Part shown: in pieces, positions 61,781 through 64,000 of the stretch
How positions within the stretch are numbered: position 1 is the stretch's first letter
Layout: the number at the start of each line of letters is the position of its first letter
Notes under the pieces: model-generated
Databases searched by the model: none
What the model was told of the DNA's origin: nothing
What the model saw: the letters and a program-made list of their open reading frames with translations, nothing else
Source of the DNA: Nocardia jinanensis
GTDB lineage: Bacteria; Actinomycetota; Actinomycetes; Mycobacteriales; Mycobacteriaceae
Assembly: GCF_014645735.1 (NCBI RefSeq)
Contig: NZ_BMMH01000010.1
Location: 1 to 64,000 of the forward strand
Length of the DNA stretch: 64,000 nucleotides
Direction of reading: 5' to 3'
Program-made: the position numbers and the translations under genes

Positions 61781-62404
61781 GTGGCTGAGTACACGCTGCC
61801 AGATCTGGATTACGACTACGGCGCCCTGGAGCCGCATATCTCCGGGCAGATCAACGAGATTCACCACTCGAAGCACCACGCCGCCTACGTGGCCGGGGTG
61901 AACACCGCGCTGGAGAAGCTCGAAGCCGCGCGCGAAGCCGGTGATCACGGCGCCATCTTCTTGAACGAGAAGAACCTCGCCTTCCACCTCGGTGGCCATG
62001 TCAACCACTCCATCTGGTGGAAGAACCTCTCCCCCAACGGCGGCGACAAGCCGACCGGTGAACTGGCCGCCGCCATCGACGATCAGTTCGGCTCCTTCGA
62101 CAAGTTCCGGGCGCAGTTCACCGCTGCCGCCAACGGCCTGCAGGGCTCGGGCTGGGCGGTGCTCGGTTACGACACCCTGGGCCAGAAACTGCTGACCTTC
62201 CAGCTCTACGACCAGCAGGCCAATGTGCCGCTCGGCATCATTCCGCTGCTGCAGGTCGATATGTGGGAGCACGCCTTCTACCTGCAGTACAAGAACGTCA
62301 AGGCCGACTATGTGAAGGCGTTCTGGAACGTGGTCAACTGGGCCGACGTTCAGGAGCGTTTCGCCAAGGCGACCAGCCAGGCGAAGGGCCTTATCTTCGG
62401 CTGA
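61781..62404 (+). CDS. sodA: superoxide dismutase (Mn/Fe family)
   Basis: 207 residues, converts superoxide to hydrogen peroxide and oxygen. Metal ligands are in HHSKHHAAYV (His), GGHVNHSIWW (His) and LQVDMWEHAFY (Asp and His). Near the active site, YDQQANVPLG has Gln where the M. tuberculosis iron enzyme has His145 (YDHQTN), which in that enzyme is linked to iron preference. The GTG start has AAGGAAGGGA upstream. Counterpart of Rv3846. It lacks a classical signal peptide, as in mycobacteria, where SodA is nevertheless exported. A terminator follows. Confidence 0.95.
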   Translation: MAEYTLPDLDYDYGALEPHISGQINEIHHSKHHAAYVAGVNTALEKLEAAREAGDHGAIFLNEKNLAFHLGGHVNHSIWWKNLSPNGGDKPTGELAAAIDDQFGSFDKFRAQFTAAANGLQGSGWAVLGYDTLGQKLLTFQLYDQQANVPLGIIPLLQVDMWEHAFYLQYKNVKADYVKAFWNVVNWADVQERFAKATSQAKGLIFG

Positions 62405-62423
62405 GCGATCGAACGCTACGAAC

Positions 62424-62449
62424 GACCCGCGGACCCGTTTCCGCGGGTC
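62424..62449 (+). terminator. rho-independent terminator after sodA
   Basis: Perfect 10-base arms (62424-62433 and 62440-62449), loop CCCGTT, then TTTCGTCTTTT. It lies 20 bases past the sodA stop and is the clearest classical terminator in the window. Confidence 0.88.
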
Positions 62450-62576
62450 TTTCGTCTTTTCTGCCCGAATTGGCACTCTCTGGTACTTGTGTGCCAGATG
62501 ACTTGTGCGCGATCCTCGTCTTTCACAACAGTTCGAGGACGGGCAAAGCCGCCCCCGGTAACGCACGGGAGGCATC

Positions 62577-63104
62577 ATGCGCAGCAACAGTCCGATCGGC
62601 GTCACACCGTTTCATGCCGGTGGCACGCTGCGCGGGTTCGTCATCTCCGGGCGCTGGCCCGATACCACCAAGGAATGGTCACAGATGCTGGTGCTGGCCG
62701 TGCGGGTCGCGTCCATGCCCGGCCTGCTGACCACCTCCACCGTTTTCGGGGTGCGCGAGGAACTGCCCGACGAGCCGGAGCCCGATACGGTCGGCCTGGT
62801 GATAGCCGAGGGCCCGGTACTCGGCGAGGACGGTGTGCGGCCCGGCCGATTCGCCGAGCACATCCCGCCTGCCCTGTTCATGCTCCACCCGCCCGCCGAG
62901 ACCAACCCCTCCCTGCCGGAGTGCACCGGCGCCGCCTCCGGCTGCGTGCTGCTGCCGGGGATCCCGCATCTGGGGCTCGAACATCGTGCGGCCTGGGCCG
63001 AGGCGGAAGCGGACGGTACCGTCACCTCGCTGGTGAGCCGGGTAGGACTCGATCCGATCAGCGACCCGGATACCGCTGTACTGGCCATGCTGCTGGCAGC
63101 CTGA
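62577..63104 (+). CDS. conserved hypothetical protein
   Basis: 175 residues, not recognised. It reads GGTLRGFVISGRWPDTTKEW near the start, and RFAEHIPPALFMLHPPAETN in the middle, with CTGAASGCVLLPGIP. No membrane segment is visible. The ATG has GGGAGG seven bases upstream. It stands alone between sodA and the manganese exporter. Confidence 0.7.
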   Translation: MRSNSPIGVTPFHAGGTLRGFVISGRWPDTTKEWSQMLVLAVRVASMPGLLTTSTVFGVREELPDEPEPDTVGLVIAEGPVLGEDGVRPGRFAEHIPPALFMLHPPAETNPSLPECTGAASGCVLLPGIPHLGLEHRAAWAEAEADGTVTSLVSRVGLDPISDPDTAVLAMLLAA

Positions 63105-63219
63105 TACCGGCGCCGGGCGGTGGGTAGGCCCGCCGGGGATCTGTCTCATCGCTCGGAGACCATCCGCCGAACGATCGAAGCCTGTCATTTCCGGCTATCC
63201 GATCATCGTCCCGGCCCGG

Positions 63220-63237
63220 CGTGACGAATTCGTCACG
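63220..63237. promoter_or_regulatory. 18-bp perfect palindrome
   Basis: CGTGACGAATTCGTCACG is perfectly self-complementary, about 115 bases past the unknown gene and 230 upstream of the riboswitch. It has no T-run, so an operator is more likely than a terminator. Confidence 0.5.
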
Positions 63238-63429
63238 TCCGCCGACCCGATCCGCCGGGCACTCCGGGCACCGGGTGTCCCAAGCGGTGGTTTCCTACTC
63301 CCATATTGTTTGCGGGATCGATGCCAACAGTTCGTTCCGGCGCACCGATGACGAGCATTAAGGGTAACCTGAATCTTATGGCAGCGGACCCAAACTTACT
63401 GGCCTGAAACGTTTTTCGCACCATGATTG

Positions 63430-63458
63430 TTGCCGCTCACCGCGCGCTGCGGTAAAGT
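63430..63458 (+). promoter_or_regulatory. promoter before the manganese riboswitch
   Basis: TTGCCG (63430-63435) and TAAAGT (63453-63458) with a 17-base spacer predict a start near 63465, where the aptamer begins. Upstream, ATTAAGG-GTAA-CCTGAAT (63357-63374) is a near-palindrome reminiscent of a DtxR/MntR-type site. Confidence 0.6.
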
Positions 63459-63464
63459 TGCCAG

Positions 63465-63599
63465 CAGCGAAGGGGAGTAGCCCCCAATCACGCGGTCGAC
63501 ATACTGACCCGCCGCTCATCGGTGGGTCCGGTCGCGTGAACCGGTCCTACCGGTGGGCGAGACCTTCGGCCGAACAGCAATTTCGTTGTCGGCCGGAGG
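63465..63599 (+). ncRNA. yybP-ykoY manganese riboswitch
   Basis: The aptamer has the conserved GGGGAGTAGCC (63472-63482), ACATACTGA, and GGGCGAGACCTTCG-type 3' part. CGAAGG at the start pairs with CCTTCG at the end as helix P1. An alternative stem joins 63563-63572 to 63590-63599 (one T-G pair) and uses the 3' strand of P1, so metal binding and this hairpin exclude each other. The family (Rfam RF00080) senses Mn2+ and often precedes TMEM165-type exporters, as here. Confidence 0.9.
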
Positions 63600-63645
63600 C
63601 GAACCCGTCCGGCCGGCGAACCGGAGGATCGGGAGCACTCGTCGG

Positions 63646-64000
63646 ATGATCGCCACCATCGGGCTCGCCATCGGCATCGTTTTCCTGGCCGAATTGGGCG
63701 ATAAGTCCCAGCTCATGGCCCTGACGTTCGCCCTGCGCTATCGCTGGTGGGTGGTGCTGGGCGGAATCGCCACAGCCACCGCCGCGGTACATGTCATCTC
63801 GGTCGCGATCGGCCATTTCCTCGGATCGGCCCTGCCGACCACGGCCATCGCCGCGGTGGCATCGCTCACCTTCCTCGCCGTCGGCCTGTGGACCCTGCGC
63901 GAACTGGTCACCGATGAAGAGGAAGACGAGGAACCAGCACCATCGCGGTTCGCCACCACAGCGCCTTTCTTCGTCGTACTCTCCGCGTTCCTACTGGCCG
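63646..64000 (+). CDS. TMEM165/GDT1-family manganese exporter (cut by window edge)
   Basis: The first 118 residues are present; the gene runs past the right edge. The family motif ELGDKSQ is in VFLAELGDKSQLMALTFALRYRWW, within the first of three to four visible membrane segments. An acidic loop TDEEEDEEPAP follows the third. The family exchanges cations such as Mn2+ or Ca2+ for protons. The upstream riboswitch argues for manganese export. A second ELGDKT motif is expected downstream but is not in the window. Confidence 0.9.
   Translation, partial: MIATIGLAIGIVFLAELGDKSQLMALTFALRYRWWVVLGGIATATAAVHVISVAIGHFLGSALPTTAIAAVASLTFLAVGLWTLRELVTDEEEDEEPAPSRFATTAPFFVVLSAFLLA

Noticed and set aside
1..64000. 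tRNA and rRNA genes
   Set aside because: No T-loop or cloverleaf pattern was noticed in the intergenic gaps by eye; a tRNAscan run would settle it.
1..64000. Insertion sequences or prophage genes
   Set aside because: No transposase, integrase or phage structural protein was recognised anywhere in the window.

Overview
The window is high-GC DNA from a mycolic-acid-bearing actinobacterium, most probably Nocardia (a close relative such as Rhodococcus is not excluded). It carries four antigen-85-type mycolyltransferases, the galactan and arabinan genes (UDP-galactopyranose mutase, GlfT2, PAP2 phosphatase, UbiA-type decaprenyl-phosphate phosphoribosyltransferase, AftB-type arabinofuranosyltransferase), LGFP-repeat wall proteins, and XRE/DUF5753 + DUF397 pairs. 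The gene order follows the Mycobacterium tuberculosis block from about Rv3803c to Rv3846 (from memory), interrupted by lineage-specific insertions.

Layout. 0.1-12.8 kb: cell-wall cluster on the minus strand, glf > glfT2 > PAP2 > ubiA > aftB > three antigen-85 proteins > one mycolyltransferase with LGFP repeats. The glf-to-aftB genes overlap by a few bases and look translationally coupled. 13-19.6 kb: a small membrane protein, a MerR/TipAS regulator with a probable operator, a SpoIID/LGFP protein divergent from a PGRP-amidase/LGFP protein, and a Cof-type HAD phosphatase. 19.7-26 kb: a peptide/nickel-type ABC importer (two permeases, a fused double ATPase, a lipoprotein) plus a membrane protein. 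26-30 kb: a zone of toxin-antitoxin-like genes (truncated PIN toxin, XRE/DUF5753 + DUF397, YefM/YoeB) around a stand-alone HemC. 30-34.4 kb: Rieske/metallo-beta-lactamase protein, lipoprotein and two tandem acyltransferases. 34.4-35.1 kb: non-coding palindromic repeats. 35.2-38.5 kb: copper operon with a CsoR-like operator. 38.5-43 kb: DMT and MFS transporters and a GGDEF/EAL protein. 43-51.8 kb: serS, a septum-formation-domain protein, a zincin, an inserted PE-PPE-EspG cassette, a phosphatase, pheA and an iron-box-controlled DUF2470 gene. 51.8-57 kb: an LCP protein, a CPBP protease and a tandem ferritin pair, with arrays of a multi-hairpin repeat. 57-64 kb: DUF5926, glycerophosphodiesterase, DUF4328, rhodanese, sodA, two unknown genes, and a manganese (yybP-ykoY) riboswitch before a TMEM165/GDT1-family exporter that runs off the right edge.

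Main themes are mycomembrane and arabinogalactan assembly, and metal homeostasis (iron, copper, manganese). The most unusual items are the PE-PPE-EspG cassette outside an ESX locus, a ferritin that has lost ferroxidase residues beside an intact one, and two families of non-coding hairpin repeats. Functions are assigned from motifs and recalled family knowledge only; no database search was run.
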